IMG/VR virus record: IMGVR_UViG_3300046009_006651
Span: 1 to 20,633 of that record
Length of the DNA: 20,633 bases
Reading direction: 5' to 3' (one strand)
Source: a virus
Of the stretch, positions 1 through 8,312 are shown one piece after another; position 1 is the stretch's first letter; every line of letters begins with the position of its first letter. The translations under genes and the position numbers were made by a program. The notes under the pieces were generated by a model. It was not told the DNA's origin. It ran no database searches and saw only the letters and a program-made list of their open reading frames with translations.

Positions 1-80
1 AAAGACCCGCTGCCCCAAAAGACGCGGCGTGTACGGGTTTACAATTTAAATATCTGCATCAATCACATTTTAGGAGAAAC
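1..80 (+). other. Leader upstream of terminase genes
   Basis: No gene can be supported here. One frame ends at a TAA (47-49) and could be the last codons of an upstream gene lying outside the window. The frame of the small terminase is open through this stretch, so a longer start outside the window cannot be excluded. A clear ribosome binding site AGGAGA (72-77) sits just before the ATG at 81, which favours that start. No convincing -35/-10 pair was found. Confidence 0.4.
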
Positions 81-530
81 ATGGCAGGCAAAGGTCCAGC
101 GCCTAAAGACGCAGAACAGCGCAGACGCAGAAACGCTGATTCTGTGCCTACACAAGTCGTTACACAAGACGGCGTTTTGCGTGGCCCTGATTTGCCAGCT
201 GGTTACCCTTGGCACTCACAGACTTTTCGCTGGTGGGACACTTGGCGCAAGTCAGCGCAAGCTGTCACCTTCACTGACACTGACTGGGATTTTTTAATCG
301 ATACAGCGTTGTTGCACTCGTCCTATTGGAACGGTGACAACGTAGGAGCAGAATTGCGACTCCGAGTCGCTAAGTTTGGCGCTACACCTGAAGACAGAAT
401 GCGGCTTCGGTTGCAAGTTGACGGTGAAGCAGAGGGGGCCAAATCGAACAAGACCCTGTCTGACCAGCGACGAACTCGTCTGTTGAGAGTGGTGGGGGAG
501 CTTGACAAAGAAGAAACGACAACAGAGTAG
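81..530 (+). CDS. terS: Terminase small subunit (DNA recognition)
   Basis: This 149-residue protein is the likely DNA-recognition subunit of the packaging motor, which binds phage DNA and hands it to the large terminase. The start is the ATG at 81, with AGGAGA a few bases upstream. The N-terminus MAGKGPAPKD followed by an arginine-rich stretch (about residues 13-18) is typical of small terminase subunits from actinobacterial phages. The middle (about 45-120) is rich in Trp, Leu and Arg, with the mostly helical character of the family. The C-terminal 30 residues are charged. The end overlaps the start of the large terminase by 29 bases, so the two are probably translationally coupled. The family call rests on the N-terminal pattern, the size and the position before the large subunit. 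Confidence 0.86.
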   Translation: MAGKGPAPKDAEQRRRRNADSVPTQVVTQDGVLRGPDLPAGYPWHSQTFRWWDTWRKSAQAVTFTDTDWDFLIDTALLHSSYWNGDNVGAELRLRVAKFGATPEDRMRLRLQVDGEAEGAKSNKTLSDQRRTRLLRVVGELDKEETTTE

Positions 531-2061
531 CTTCATCTCTCTCGGTTGGGACGCGATTGACTGGATTGAGACTTATCTAGTTCATGGCCCAGGCGACGTG
601 CAAGGCGAAGCCATCACTCTAGACGATGAACAAGCGGCTTTCATACTGAAAGCATATGAACTGGACAAACATGGGCGACGGGTTACACGACGAGCTTTCT
701 TTTCTCGACCAAAGGGTCGCGCAAAGTCGGAGCTTGCTGGAATGCTCGTTTGCTTTGAGGCTCTCGGCCCTGCTCGCTTTGACCATTGGGACGCCTTCGG
801 TAATCCAGTCGGACGACCAGTCCAATACCCGTTCATCAGATGTCTAGCCACTGAAGAATCGCAATCTGGCAACACGTATGACAACGTGCGTTACATGCTG
901 GAGCACATCAAGACAAACTTTGGCACTGAGTATCCAGGCATAGACGTCGGACTCACACGAACTTTTCTCAAAGGTGGCGGCGAAATCGTCCCATCAACAG
1001 CAGCGTCAGCCTCGAAAGACGGCGGCAAAGAGTCCTTTGCGGTTGCTGACGAAACACACCTTTATTCGAGCCCCGAGCTCAAGCGAATGCACGAAACCGT
1101 TCGGCGTAATTTAGCCAAGCGCAAGGCTGCAGACCCTTGGATGCTAGAGACATCGACCATGTATTCGGTAGGCGAGGAATCAATCGCCGAACAAACGCAC
1201 CGCTTATGGATTTCGATACAAGAAGGCCGCACAAAAAATCCAGGCCTGTTATTCGACCACAAGCAAGCGCCCGAAGTGCCCGACCTGCAGGACAGTGAGA
1301 AGCTCAAAAAAGCACTTGCTGTCGTGTATGGGCCAGCATTCAAGTGGCTTGACATCAACCGCTTAATGGCCGAAATACAAGACCCGATGACTAAAGCATC
1401 GGACGCAAGGCGTTATTTTTTGAACCAACCATCAACAGACACCGACCGCTACATGAACATCACAGCATGGAATGCAGCAGCCGAGCCTGAAGAACTTGCC
1501 GAAGGCACCGAAGTGGTGCTGGGGTATGACGGCTCTCGCAAAGACGACGCCACAGTGCTCGTTGCTTGCAGAGTTGAAGACGGCAAGATTTTCCAGCTCG
1601 AGTGTTGGGAGCGACCACCTGGCCCAGCAGGCTACGGTTGGGAAGTTCCAAGAGTCGAAGTTGATGAAGCTGTTCGAATGGCGTTTGCCAAGTACAAAGT
1701 CCACAAAATATGGGCAGACCCTTCGGGTTGGCAGTCCTACTTGGACGCTTGGAACTCTACTTTTGCAGACAAGGTCGTTGCGGTTTACCCTTCAAGCCAG
1801 CGCAAGCTGATGGCGCAAGGTCTTGACCGTTTTCTTGAGGATATTCTTGAAGGCAGACTCAAGCACAACGGCGCAGCCGAACTTACAAGGCACGTGACAA
1901 ACGCGGTACCAACTCGGTATGGTCAAGTCATGAAACCGTCGCAAAGTCATAAGATTGACGGTTTGATTGCCGCAGTTTTGGCTTACCTAGGCCGCACCGA
2001 AGCGCTGGTCAACCCCGAGCCCGTTGCACCCAAAGTCACTTATCACTCAATTCAAGTCTAG
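502..2061 (+). CDS. terL: Terminase large subunit (packaging ATPase/nuclease)
   Basis: This 519-residue protein is the packaging motor that drives DNA into the prohead and cuts it. The ATPase half carries a Walker A-like segment RPKGRAKS (residues 69-76) and a Walker B with the catalytic acid, FAVADETH (179-186). The C-terminal RNase H-like nuclease supplies acidic residues in GYDGSRKDD (D343), WADPSGW (D406) and KIDG (D486). Its length is normal for the family. The start is a TTG at 502: a stop lies in frame at 484-486 and no ATG or GTG occurs before the conserved N-terminal region LGWDAIDWIE. The purine-rich GGGGGAG (494-500) lies directly against this TTG, closer than usual. The gene overlaps the small terminase by 29 bases. 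Confidence 0.96.
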   Translation: MTKKKRQQSSFISLGWDAIDWIETYLVHGPGDVQGEAITLDDEQAAFILKAYELDKHGRRVTRRAFFSRPKGRAKSELAGMLVCFEALGPARFDHWDAFGNPVGRPVQYPFIRCLATEESQSGNTYDNVRYMLEHIKTNFGTEYPGIDVGLTRTFLKGGGEIVPSTAASASKDGGKESFAVADETHLYSSPELKRMHETVRRNLAKRKAADPWMLETSTMYSVGEESIAEQTHRLWISIQEGRTKNPGLLFDHKQAPEVPDLQDSEKLKKALAVVYGPAFKWLDINRLMAEIQDPMTKASDARRYFLNQPSTDTDRYMNITAWNAAAEPEELAEGTEVVLGYDGSRKDDATVLVACRVEDGKIFQLECWERPPGPAGYGWEVPRVEVDEAVRMAFAKYKVHKIWADPSGWQSYLDAWNSTFADKVVAVYPSSQRKLMAQGLDRFLEDILEGRLKHNGAAELTRHVTNAVPTRYGQVMKPSQSHKIDGLIAAVLAYLGRTEALVNPEPVAPKVTYHSIQV

Positions 2062-2068
2062 GAGAACC

Positions 2069-2209
2069 ATGAAGCGTTTTGATTTCGGTCTTGTTGTTGA
2101 GATTGTTGGCGTTGCGCTTGTAACGACTGGACTCGCTTTGTTCTCACCGCCGATTGCCCTCATCGCTCTCGGTTCTTTCCTCGTTTGGGCTACAGAAAAG
2201 GCTAATTGA
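2069..2209 (+). CDS. Small membrane protein
   Basis: This 46-residue protein starts at the ATG at 2069, eight bases after the terminase stop, with GGAGAA (2061-2066) as ribosome binding site. Residues about 8-25 and 28-42 are hydrophobic and separated by a Ser-Pro-Pro turn, so the protein looks like a membrane hairpin or one long membrane helix. It has a basic start (MKRF) and a polar end (TEKAN). No family is recognised. Small membrane proteins in this place are common in late phage operons, but the position says little about the role. It could be an accessory lysis or virion protein. The last base is shared with the next start. An in-frame upstream TTG at 2024 lies inside the terminase gene and is unlikely to be used. 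Confidence 0.6.
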   Translation: MKRFDFGLVVEIVGVALVTTGLALFSPPIALIALGSFLVWATEKAN

Positions 2210-2556
2210 TGACCGCTGGCATTTACAACACAACCATTGACCAAGGCTCAGTGTGGTCGGTTGTGCTTGTGTACACCGACTCCAATGACGCGCCTGTCAA
2301 CTTGACTGGCTACACAGCTGCGATGCAGTTGCGACAGAATTACAACTCCGAGGTTGCCGATTTAACGCTGACTACAGCGAACGGCGGCATTTCGATTGTT
2401 GGTGCCACAGGCACAATCACAATCACAGCCACTGCAGTGCAGACTGGCTTGCTTGACCCAGGCTTTTACGTTTATGACCTCGAGCTCACATCAGGCTCAA
2501 ATATCTCTCGCCTAATCCAAGGCCAGTTGACCGTAGCAGAGCAGGTGACACGATAA
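2209..2556 (+). CDS. BppU-like fibre-base domain protein
   Basis: This 115-residue beta-rich protein reads like the small domain found at the N-terminus of phage baseplate upper proteins (BppU type) and in proteins that precede fibre genes. The recognisable pattern is an N-terminal strand with [13 protein letters not shown], then [13 protein letters not shown] (about residues 31-43), an Ile/Thr-rich strand pair (about 61-80), the FYVYDLEL strand (about 88-95) and a terminal [11 protein letters not shown]. It probably anchors or connects the fibre proteins encoded just downstream; that role is inference. The start is the ATG at 2209, one base into the preceding stop, with AAAAGG about 8 bases upstream. 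A TTG at 2206 is a less likely alternative. Its stop overlaps the collagen-like gene start (TAATG). Confidence 0.65.
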   Translation: MTAGIYNTTIDQGSVWSVVLVYTDSNDAPVNLTGYTAAMQLRQNYNSEVADLTLTTANGGISIVGATGTITITATAVQTGLLDPGFYVYDLELTSGSNISRLIQGQLTVAEQVTR

Positions 2557-4079
2557 TGGCAGCCAATAAAGTCACCATCAACGAAACCAACAACACAGTT
2601 GAGATTTCAGCCCCAGGCCCACAAGGTGCACAAGGACCAACTGGTCCAACAGGTGCCACAGGCCCTGCAGGTGCAACTGGAGCCACAGGCCCAGTCGGTG
2701 CTACAGGTGCAACAGGCCCAACAGGCCCAACAGGTCCAGCTGGAGCAACAGGCCCAACAGGCCCACAGGGTGAGGCTTCAACCGTGCCTGGCCCAACAGG
2801 CGCCACAGGCCCTGCGGGTGCTACAGGCCCAACTGGTGCAACAGGCCCACAAGGAATCCAAGGCCCAACGGGTGCAACTGGTCCACAAGGTGCGGCTGGT
2901 GCGAATGGTGGCTCTACCAGCTTATTCGATTACAGTGCAGATACCACATCGACATCAGGTGACCCTGGCGCTGGCGACATACGCTGGAACAACAGCACGC
3001 AAATCAACGCGACAGCGTTGCTCATCGACCATTTAGACACCAATGGTAACGATATTGACGTGTTTGTCGCGCTGCTCAAAGCAGACGATTTCATTATCAT
3101 TCAAGACCGAGATGTTCACACCAACTTTCAGAAGTTCAAAGTCACAGCGGCTGCAACTGTTCTCGGTGGTTACAGCACCGTTCCAGTAGTCCTAGACTCA
3201 TCAGGCGGCACTGGCACCACCAACTTCACCAACTTTCAAGCCCTTGCTTTGTTGCTTATCAATGTCGGTCTTACAGGCGCAACTGGCCCAATCGGTCCAA
3301 CAGGTCCAACTGGCGCGACTGGCCCAACAGGCCCTGCAGGCGCAACTGGAGCCACAGGCCCTCAGGGTGATGCGGGTCCAACTGGAGCCACAGGCCCAGC
3401 TGGTGCGAATGGAGCAACAGGTGCAACTGGCCCACAGGGTGAGACTGGCGCTACTGGCCCAACAGGCCCAGTCGGTGCCACAGGCCCACAAGGTGCGACA
3501 GGTGCAACTGGCCCACAAGGCATTCAAGGAATCCAAGGCGTCCAAGGCATTCAGGGTGAAGTCGGTCCAACAGGTCCAACAGGCTCAGTCGGTGCAACAG
3601 GCCCAGCAGGAGCCACAGGTCCTGAAGGTGCCACAGGCGCAACTGGTCCACAAGGAATCCAAGGCGACGTTGGGGCTACTGGTCCGACGGGCCCAGCTGG
3701 AGCGACAGGCCCGCAAGGTGCAACAGGCGCAACTGGTCCGCAAGGAATCCAAGGCGACACAGGGGCTACAGGCCCAAGCGGCGCAACAGGTCCAAGCGGC
3801 CCAAGCGGCGCAACAGGTCCGCAGGGAATCCAAGGTGACACTGGCGCGACTGGCCCAACTGGGGCAACAGGTCCAGCAGGCGCTACAGGAGCAACTGGCC
3901 CAAGCGGTTCTACTGGTCCAACAGGTCCAACGGGTCCGCAGGGTGGGGACAACCCAGTCGTCGATTACATCGACGGTGGCAACGTTGTAAATCCTGACGT
4001 CATTTACAACGCAGAGACCTCAGGCACCACATCTTGGACCTACACGATTGACGCTGGCGGGGCGACAGTAACCTTCTAA
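2556..4079 (+). CDS. Collagen-like phage fibre protein
   Basis: This 507-residue protein is mostly Gly-X-Y triplets, so it should form a collagen-type triple helix and therefore a trimeric fibre. A short beta-like head (1-20) is followed by a first collagen tract (residues 21-118), a non-repetitive globular domain (about 119-238), a second longer collagen tract (241-463) and a 43-residue C-terminal cap. The triplets are dominated by GPTG, GATG and GPAG, with GIQG runs at about 322-334. The globular insert, beginning SLFDYSADT, resembles domains seen between collagen tracts in other phage tail proteins. The likely role is host attachment or virion decoration. The start ATG shares a base with the preceding stop. 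Prokaryotic collagens lack hydroxyproline, so stability would come from Thr, Pro and charge; no enzyme for it is seen here. Confidence 0.85.
   Translation: MAANKVTINETNNTVEISAPGPQGAQGPTGPTGATGPAGATGATGPVGATGATGPTGPTGPAGATGPTGPQGEASTVPGPTGATGPAGATGPTGATGPQGIQGPTGATGPQGAAGANGGSTSLFDYSADTTSTSGDPGAGDIRWNNSTQINATALLIDHLDTNGNDIDVFVALLKADDFIIIQDRDVHTNFQKFKVTAAATVLGGYSTVPVVLDSSGGTGTTNFTNFQALALLLINVGLTGATGPIGPTGPTGATGPTGPAGATGATGPQGDAGPTGATGPAGANGATGATGPQGETGATGPTGPVGATGPQGATGATGPQGIQGIQGVQGIQGEVGPTGPTGSVGATGPAGATGPEGATGATGPQGIQGDVGATGPTGPAGATGPQGATGATGPQGIQGDTGATGPSGATGPSGPSGATGPQGIQGDTGATGPTGATGPAGATGATGPSGSTGPTGPTGPQGGDNPVVDYIDGGNVVNPDVIYNAETSGTTSWTYTIDAGGATVTF
2616..2909 (+). repeat. Collagen-coding triplet repeat tract 1
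   Basis: About 98 codons of uninterrupted Gly-X-Y, with GGN in every third codon. Near-identical units such as GGCCCAACAGG recur many times. The repetition makes the tract prone to length changes by recombination or slippage. Confidence 0.9.
3276..3944 (+). repeat. Collagen-coding triplet repeat tract 2
   Basis: About 223 codons of Gly-X-Y. The segment coding GPQGIQGD recurs at about 3648-3665, 3735-3758 and 3819-3842, and is accompanied by similar flanking units, which suggests past duplication of blocks of roughly 85 bases inside the tract. Confidence 0.88.
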
Positions 4080-4098
4080 ACAAGCGAAAGCAGGAGAC

Positions 4099-4887
4099 AT
4101 GACAGCAAGAATGCAGCAACGCCGAGACACGGCAGCAAACTGGACAAGCACAAATCCAACACTTGCATCTGGTGAAATCGGGATTGAAACAGACACCTAC
4201 AAAATGAAGGTTGGTACTGGCTCGACTGCATGGACATCGCTGCCATATTCAGTTGACATTCCAACTCAAACTGGCCAATCTGGCAAGTACCTAACAACAG
4301 ATGGCACGTCAACTAGCTGGGGCACTGTTGCTGGCGACATCGAGGGTGTTACAGCTGGCACTGGCCTAACAGGCGGCGGCACTAGCGGCACAGTCACACT
4401 TTCAATTGATTCAACTGTCACAACGCTGACTGGCTCACAAACCCTTACCAATAAAACATTAACGTCGCCAGTTGTCACGGGTGGCACACTTGCTGATATA
4501 GTAATCAAAGGGCTCGAGGAAGATGTTAATGTCGTAGCGTCTGCTGCTACTGGCACAATCAATTTTGATGTCTCTACAGCTTCAGTGTGGTATTACACTT
4601 CAAATGCAACAGCAAACCACACACTCAATTTCCGCTATAGCAGCGGAGCGTCACTGAACTCAGTAATGGCAACGGGCGACGCGATTACACTCGTTTGGCT
4701 AAACACCAACGGTGCAACCGCTTATTATCCAAACGTCATTCAAATCGATGGCAGCACAGTCACCCCAAAGGTGCCTAGCGCAATTTCATCAGGCAACGCA
4801 TCGGCAATCGATGCATACACTTTTACAATCATCAAAACAGCATCTGCCACTTACACAGTGCTAGAGACACAAACCAAATTCGCCTAA
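4099..4887 (+). CDS. Tail fibre protein, Mtd-like N-terminus
   Basis: This 262-residue protein is a probable fibre or receptor-binding protein. Residues 5-50 (MQQRRDTAANW, then GEIGIETDTYKMKVGTG and AWTSLPY) match the N-terminal domain pattern of major tropism determinant type and hyaluronidase-like phage fibre proteins. Residues 83-105 are a Gly/Thr-rich segment of the GVTAGTGLTGGG type, followed by LTNKTLTSPVVTGG (117-129), a pattern frequent in phage tail fibres. The C-terminal 120 residues look like beta strands rich in Thr, Ser and Val. The start is the ATG at 4099 with AGGAGA (4092-4097) directly upstream; an ATG at 4111 is possible. No reverse transcriptase or template repeat is seen nearby, so there is no sign that tropism is diversified as in Mtd phages. 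Confidence 0.75.
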   Translation: MTARMQQRRDTAANWTSTNPTLASGEIGIETDTYKMKVGTGSTAWTSLPYSVDIPTQTGQSGKYLTTDGTSTSWGTVAGDIEGVTAGTGLTGGGTSGTVTLSIDSTVTTLTGSQTLTNKTLTSPVVTGGTLADIVIKGLEEDVNVVASAATGTINFDVSTASVWYYTSNATANHTLNFRYSSGASLNSVMATGDAITLVWLNTNGATAYYPNVIQIDGSTVTPKVPSAISSGNASAIDAYTFTIIKTASATYTVLETQTKFA

Positions 4888-4897
4888 GGGGACACAC

Positions 4898-6661
4898 ATG
4901 CCGATTTTAGAATCGTTTGCTGGAGCTTCTGCCCGTGGGTTTGGTTTTGCTGGCGGCGCAGCACCTTTATTGGTTGACTACCTTGTTGTAGCTGGCGGTG
5001 GCGGCGGTGGTTCGAACAACGGCGGCGGCGGTGGTGCTGGTGGGCTTCGGTCAACAGTCACTGCAACTGGTGGCGGGGGCGCTTTAGAAACTGCTCTACA
5101 ATTACTTCCAAACACTTCGTATACAATTACAGTTGGCGCTGGTGGAGTTTCAAATCCTCCACAATCAGATGGAACACAAGGGTCCAATTCTTCTATTTCA
5201 GGAACAGGAATAGCCACAATTACCTCAACAGGTGGTGGTTACGGAGCAGGTTACATTGTTGCCCGTGGAGATGCTAATGCTCAACCTGGTGGTAATGGTG
5301 GTTCTAGCGGTGGTGGTGCTGGTGCAAACTCTGCTGGTGCTGGTGGTGGCGCTGGTGGCGCTGGTGGTTCAGCATCGGGTGGGAGCGTTAATAGCGGCGC
5401 TGGAACAAGAACAGCAAGTCCAGTTCAAGGCAACAATGGTGGCTCAGGAAATACTGGCACCACTGGTGGTAATGGCGGTGCTGGTTTAGCGGTTTCGATT
5501 AGTGGTTCTTCTGTGACTTATGCAGGTGGCGGTGGCGGCTCAGCGACAACCACGCCTGGCTCGGGCGGTTCGGGTGGTGGTGGCGCTGGTGTGATTAGCG
5601 GTTCTGCTGGCTCAGGGACTGCAAATACTGGCAGTGGTGCTGGTGGAAGCATGAATAACAATGGTGGTAATGGCGGTTCAGGGATTGTAATAACTCGCTA
5701 TGCTGGAACAACTCAAAGAGCAAGCGGTGGCATAGTTACCACATCAGGTGGAAACACGATACATACATTCAACTCATCAGGAACTTTATACACTAATTGG
5801 GGAACTGCAAAGGCCACTGGTGGCGATATCTATACAGATGGCACAAATTGGTACCATGCATTTCGTTCTTCAGGAACGTTTACTCCATCTCAATCATTAA
5901 CTTGTGGTTATTTAGTAATTGCAGGTGGCGGAGCTGGGGGCCCAGAGCGCGGTGGTGCTGGCGGTGCTGGCGGTTTAAGAAGCACTGTAACTGCAACAGG
6001 CGGTACAGGGTCTATTGAATCTCCTGTAGCATTCACATCGGGTGCTGCGTACACCATTACTGTTGGAGCTGGCGGGCCAGGTGTAGCTAACTCTTCTAGT
6101 AGCCCAGGAACTAACGGAGAAAACTCATCAATTTCTGGTTCAGGTATCACAACAATTACATCAACTGGCGGTGGTGGTGGCGGACCAAATACTAACAACA
6201 CAACTGGCGTTGGAAACAGCGGTGGTTCGGGTGGCGGTAATGGTGAGGGAACTCTTACTACCAATACTGGCCTTAGCAATCAAGGTTTCAGAGGCGGAAT
6301 TGCACAAAATGCCAGTGGGTATGGTTCGGGCGGTGGTGGTGGTGCTGGGCAAGCTGGTGCAGACGGAACAACAACTGCTGGCGGTAATGGTGGAAATGGC
6401 GTTGCTATTCCATCTATCGCAAATGCAACTGCGACTGGAGTAGGAACTTACTACGCAGGCGGTGGCGGCGGTACCATTGATGTTGGTCTTACAAGAGGCA
6501 GTGGAGGACTTGGTGGTGGTGGTCGAGGCGGCATATTTCCAGTAAATGATGGAATATCAGGAGCAATTAACACGGGTAGTGGTGGTGGCGGTGGTTGTGC
6601 TACAACTGGAACATCACCTGCTGGCGGTTCAGGGCTTGTTGTCATAGTATACGCAGTCTAA
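4898..6661 (+). CDS. Glycine-rich adhesin with two repeated domains
   Basis: This 587-residue protein is extremely rich in Gly, with Ser, Ala, Asn and Thr next. It has a short N-terminal anchor (1-26) and two copies of the glycine-rich tail-fibre domain: DYLVVAGGGGGG to GIVITRYAG (about 27-269) and GYLVIAGGGAGG to GLVVIVYAV (about 337-587). Both copies contain GGLRSTVTATGG and a YTITVGAGG strand. The linker between them has an IHTFNSSGTL motif and then YHAFRSSGTF, typical of this family. Poly-Gly sandwich adhesins are known at the tips of T-even type fibres and in other phages, so a receptor-binding role is probable. The start ATG at 4898 has AAGGGGA (4886-4892). It follows the Mtd-like fibre gene by ten bases. 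Confidence 0.8.
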   Translation: MPILESFAGASARGFGFAGGAAPLLVDYLVVAGGGGGGSNNGGGGGAGGLRSTVTATGGGGALETALQLLPNTSYTITVGAGGVSNPPQSDGTQGSNSSISGTGIATITSTGGGYGAGYIVARGDANAQPGGNGGSSGGGAGANSAGAGGGAGGAGGSASGGSVNSGAGTRTASPVQGNNGGSGNTGTTGGNGGAGLAVSISGSSVTYAGGGGGSATTTPGSGGSGGGGAGVISGSAGSGTANTGSGAGGSMNNNGGNGGSGIVITRYAGTTQRASGGIVTTSGGNTIHTFNSSGTLYTNWGTAKATGGDIYTDGTNWYHAFRSSGTFTPSQSLTCGYLVIAGGGAGGPERGGAGGAGGLRSTVTATGGTGSIESPVAFTSGAAYTITVGAGGPGVANSSSSPGTNGENSSISGSGITTITSTGGGGGGPNTNNTTGVGNSGGSGGGNGEGTLTTNTGLSNQGFRGGIAQNASGYGSGGGGGAGQAGADGTTTAGGNGGNGVAIPSIANATATGVGTYYAGGGGGTIDVGLTRGSGGLGGGGRGGIFPVNDGISGAINTGSGGGGGCATTGTSPAGGSGLVVIVYAV

Positions 6662-6673
6662 CAAGGGGGTAAA

Positions 6674-6874
6674 ATGAAAGACAATGTTACAAAGATCCAA
6701 GAAACAAAACCAACACAATGCTTTAGTTATGAAGTTGTGATGTTGGTTCACGTTATAGCAGACGACGAAAAAGACGCAAGAGTACAACTTGACGAAAAGG
6801 GTGGCATCATGACAAAACGAGATGTCAAACTAGTAAACAGCGCCACTTTGTATGGCGAAAAGGAGACAAACTGA
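6674..6874 (+). CDS. Small protein of unknown function
   Basis: This 66-residue protein starts at the ATG at 6674 behind a strong AAGGGGGT (6663-6670). I do not recognise a family. It has a basic and polar N-terminus, a beta-like stretch FSYEVVMLVHVIADD (residues 17-31), a charged middle (DEKDARVQLDEKGG) and a second beta-like stretch (VKLVNSATLYG). There are no membrane segments. The alternating pattern looks like a small alpha/beta fold of the kind that binds a partner protein. Its stop shares a base with the next start and it sits between the adhesin and a fibre-associated protein, so it is likely co-translated with them. A chaperone or accessory role is possible but not shown. Confidence 0.6.
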   Translation: MKDNVTKIQETKPTQCFSYEVVMLVHVIADDEKDARVQLDEKGGIMTKRDVKLVNSATLYGEKETN

Positions 6875-7215
6875 TGGGTCATTATGCAAAGGTTGAAAAC
6901 GGAATAGTCACGCAAGTCATCGTTGCTGACGGACCTGATTGGTGCGAGCAGAACCTCGGTGGTGAGTGGGTGCAAACCTCTTACAATACTGTGGGTGGTG
7001 TGCACTCAAACGGCAAGCTCCCAATTCATAAAAACTATGCTGGAGTCGGTTACACGTTTGACGGCGTTGGCTTTGCTGCTCCTCAACCGTTTGCTTCTTG
7101 GGTACTAAACAAGGAAACGTACCTTTGGGAATCTCCAACTCCAAGGCCATCTGACGACAAGTTTTACACTTGGAACGAAGAGACTCTTGCTTGGGTTGAA
7201 GTACCAACAGAATGA
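6874..7215 (+). CDS. Conserved fibre-associated phage protein
   Basis: This 113-residue protein belongs to a pattern I know from many marine and freshwater phages: MGHYAKVENGIVTQVIVAD at the start, WVQTSYNTVGG in the middle (about 29-39), then KNYAGVGYTFDGVGFAAPQP (about 50-69) and a Trp-rich end with WVLNKETYLWESP and FYTWNEETLAWVEV. The function is not established. Such genes usually sit beside tail fibre or structural genes, as here. The many aromatic residues in a beta-like layout would suit protein or sugar contacts, which is inference. The start ATG at 6874 shares a base with the preceding TGA and has AAGGAGA (6859-6865) at good spacing. Confidence 0.7.
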   Translation: MGHYAKVENGIVTQVIVADGPDWCEQNLGGEWVQTSYNTVGGVHSNGKLPIHKNYAGVGYTFDGVGFAAPQPFASWVLNKETYLWESPTPRPSDDKFYTWNEETLAWVEVPTE

Positions 7216-7232
7216 AAAAGGTCGGGGGACCA

Positions 7233-8312
7233 ATGAGATTTCACGTTGTAGCACTGCCTCACACACAAGTCACCAAAGACTTTACAAGTTGCGCATTCAC
7301 TGAGAAAGTGCGGCGTTTTTGCATCATGATGACAAACCTCGGGCATGAGGTTGTTCTTTATGCTGGCGAGGAAAACGAAGCACCAGTGGCAGAACTTGTC
7401 ACTTGCATCAACGAGAAACAACGCGCCGCAGCGACAGCTGGCGGTCACTACACCACGGCTTCATTTGACACCACACTACCGCATTGGCAGATATTCAATG
7501 CGAACGTGATTCGTGAAATGGGCAAACGGCTAAAGCCTAAAGACTTCATTTGTCTAATCGGCGGCTACGCACACAAACCGATTGCAGATGCTTTCCCTGA
7601 CCACATGTCAGTCGAGTTTGGCATTGGCTACGGCGGCACTTTTGCAAGATACCGCGTTTTCGAGTCTTATGCGTGGATGCACTCAATTTATGCGGGCTAC
7701 ACCAACCCGACCACTGTGGACGGCAACTTCTTTGATGTTGTTATACCAGGGTACCTAGAGCCTGAGATGTTTCCCGAGGGGAACGGCGACGGCGATTACT
7801 ACTTTTTCATTGGCAGGCTTATTGAGCGAAAAGGTTACAACATCGCGCAAGAGGTTTGCGAGCGTCTCGGCAAAAGACTCATAATCGCAGGCCCTGGCCA
7901 GCCAAATGGCGGCTATGGCGAGTTTATCGGCAACATCGGCCCTGAAAAGCGAGCCAAGTTGATGGGCGGCGCTATTGCGTTGTTTGCACCGACTCTCTAC
8001 ATTGAGCCATTCGGCAATATCGTAGTCGAAGCTCAAACCTGCGGCACCCCAACGATAACAACTGACTGGGGCGCATTTACAGAAACCAACACTCATGGAG
8101 TGACTGGCTTCAGATGCCACACACTGGCAGATTTCGTGCGTGCAGCCGAGGACGTCAAGTCGCTCGACCGTGCGGCGATTAGGAAGCAGGCTATCGGGAA
8201 GTATTCGCTCGAGGCTATCGCGCCAAAGTACCAAGACTATTTTGAGCGGCTGTTGACCCTTTGGGACGACGGCTGGTACCAACTAGATGAAAAAGAAAAG
8301 GCTGCCAAATGA
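7233..8312 (+). CDS. Glycosyltransferase, GT-B fold (GT4-like)
   Basis: This roughly 359-residue protein should transfer a sugar from a nucleotide-sugar donor. The C-terminal Rossmann domain shows FFIGRLIERKGYN (about 190-202), LIIAGPGQP, and the retaining-enzyme motif E-x7-E in EPFGNIVVEA (E258 and E266), followed by CGTPTITTDWGAFTE. The N-terminal domain starts MRFHVVALPHTQ and includes LGHEVVLYAGE. I prefer the ATG at 7233, since homologues I recall begin MRFH or MKFH and GGGGGA lies just before it. An in-frame ATG at 7212, overlapping the preceding stop, would add seven residues. The gene sits between fibre genes and the portal, so it may glycosylate virion fibres or modify host surface glycans. 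Acceptor and sugar cannot be read from the sequence. Confidence 0.85.
   Translation: MRFHVVALPHTQVTKDFTSCAFTEKVRRFCIMMTNLGHEVVLYAGEENEAPVAELVTCINEKQRAAATAGGHYTTASFDTTLPHWQIFNANVIREMGKRLKPKDFICLIGGYAHKPIADAFPDHMSVEFGIGYGGTFARYRVFESYAWMHSIYAGYTNPTTVDGNFFDVVIPGYLEPEMFPEGNGDGDYYFFIGRLIERKGYNIAQEVCERLGKRLIIAGPGQPNGGYGEFIGNIGPEKRAKLMGGAIALFAPTLYIEPFGNIVVEAQTCGTPTITTDWGAFTETNTHGVTGFRCHTLADFVRAAEDVKSLDRAAIRKQAIGKYSLEAIAPKYQDYFERLLTLWDDGWYQLDEKEKAAK

Noticed and set aside
1-43. Possible hairpin ACCCG (5-9) with CGGGT (34-38), a TTTACA box, and a CCCCAAAAG stretch also found near 10753.
   Set aside because: The stem is short and bulged, no matching -10 box lies at the right distance, and the shared stretch is too short to mean much.
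1472-1810. A 112-codon + frame inside the large terminase gene.
   Set aside because: It overlaps the nuclease domain, has no family likeness and no binding site.
3551-3952. Reverse-strand frame coding Gly-Pro-Val-Ala repeats.
   Set aside because: It is the complement of the collagen repeat; no start site or binding site supports it, and all neighbours are on the + strand.
3244-3990. Long open frame of 248 codons in another + frame within the collagen gene, rich in Gln, Ala and Leu.
   Set aside because: The GGN-CCN-ACN triplet pattern rarely makes stops in other frames, so long shadow frames are expected. It has no binding site and only repeats the same units.
4099-6661. Possible diversity-generating retroelement because of the Mtd-like fibre.
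   Set aside because: No reverse transcriptase, no template/variable repeat pair and no Mtd lectin-type C-terminus were seen; only the N-terminal domain is shared.
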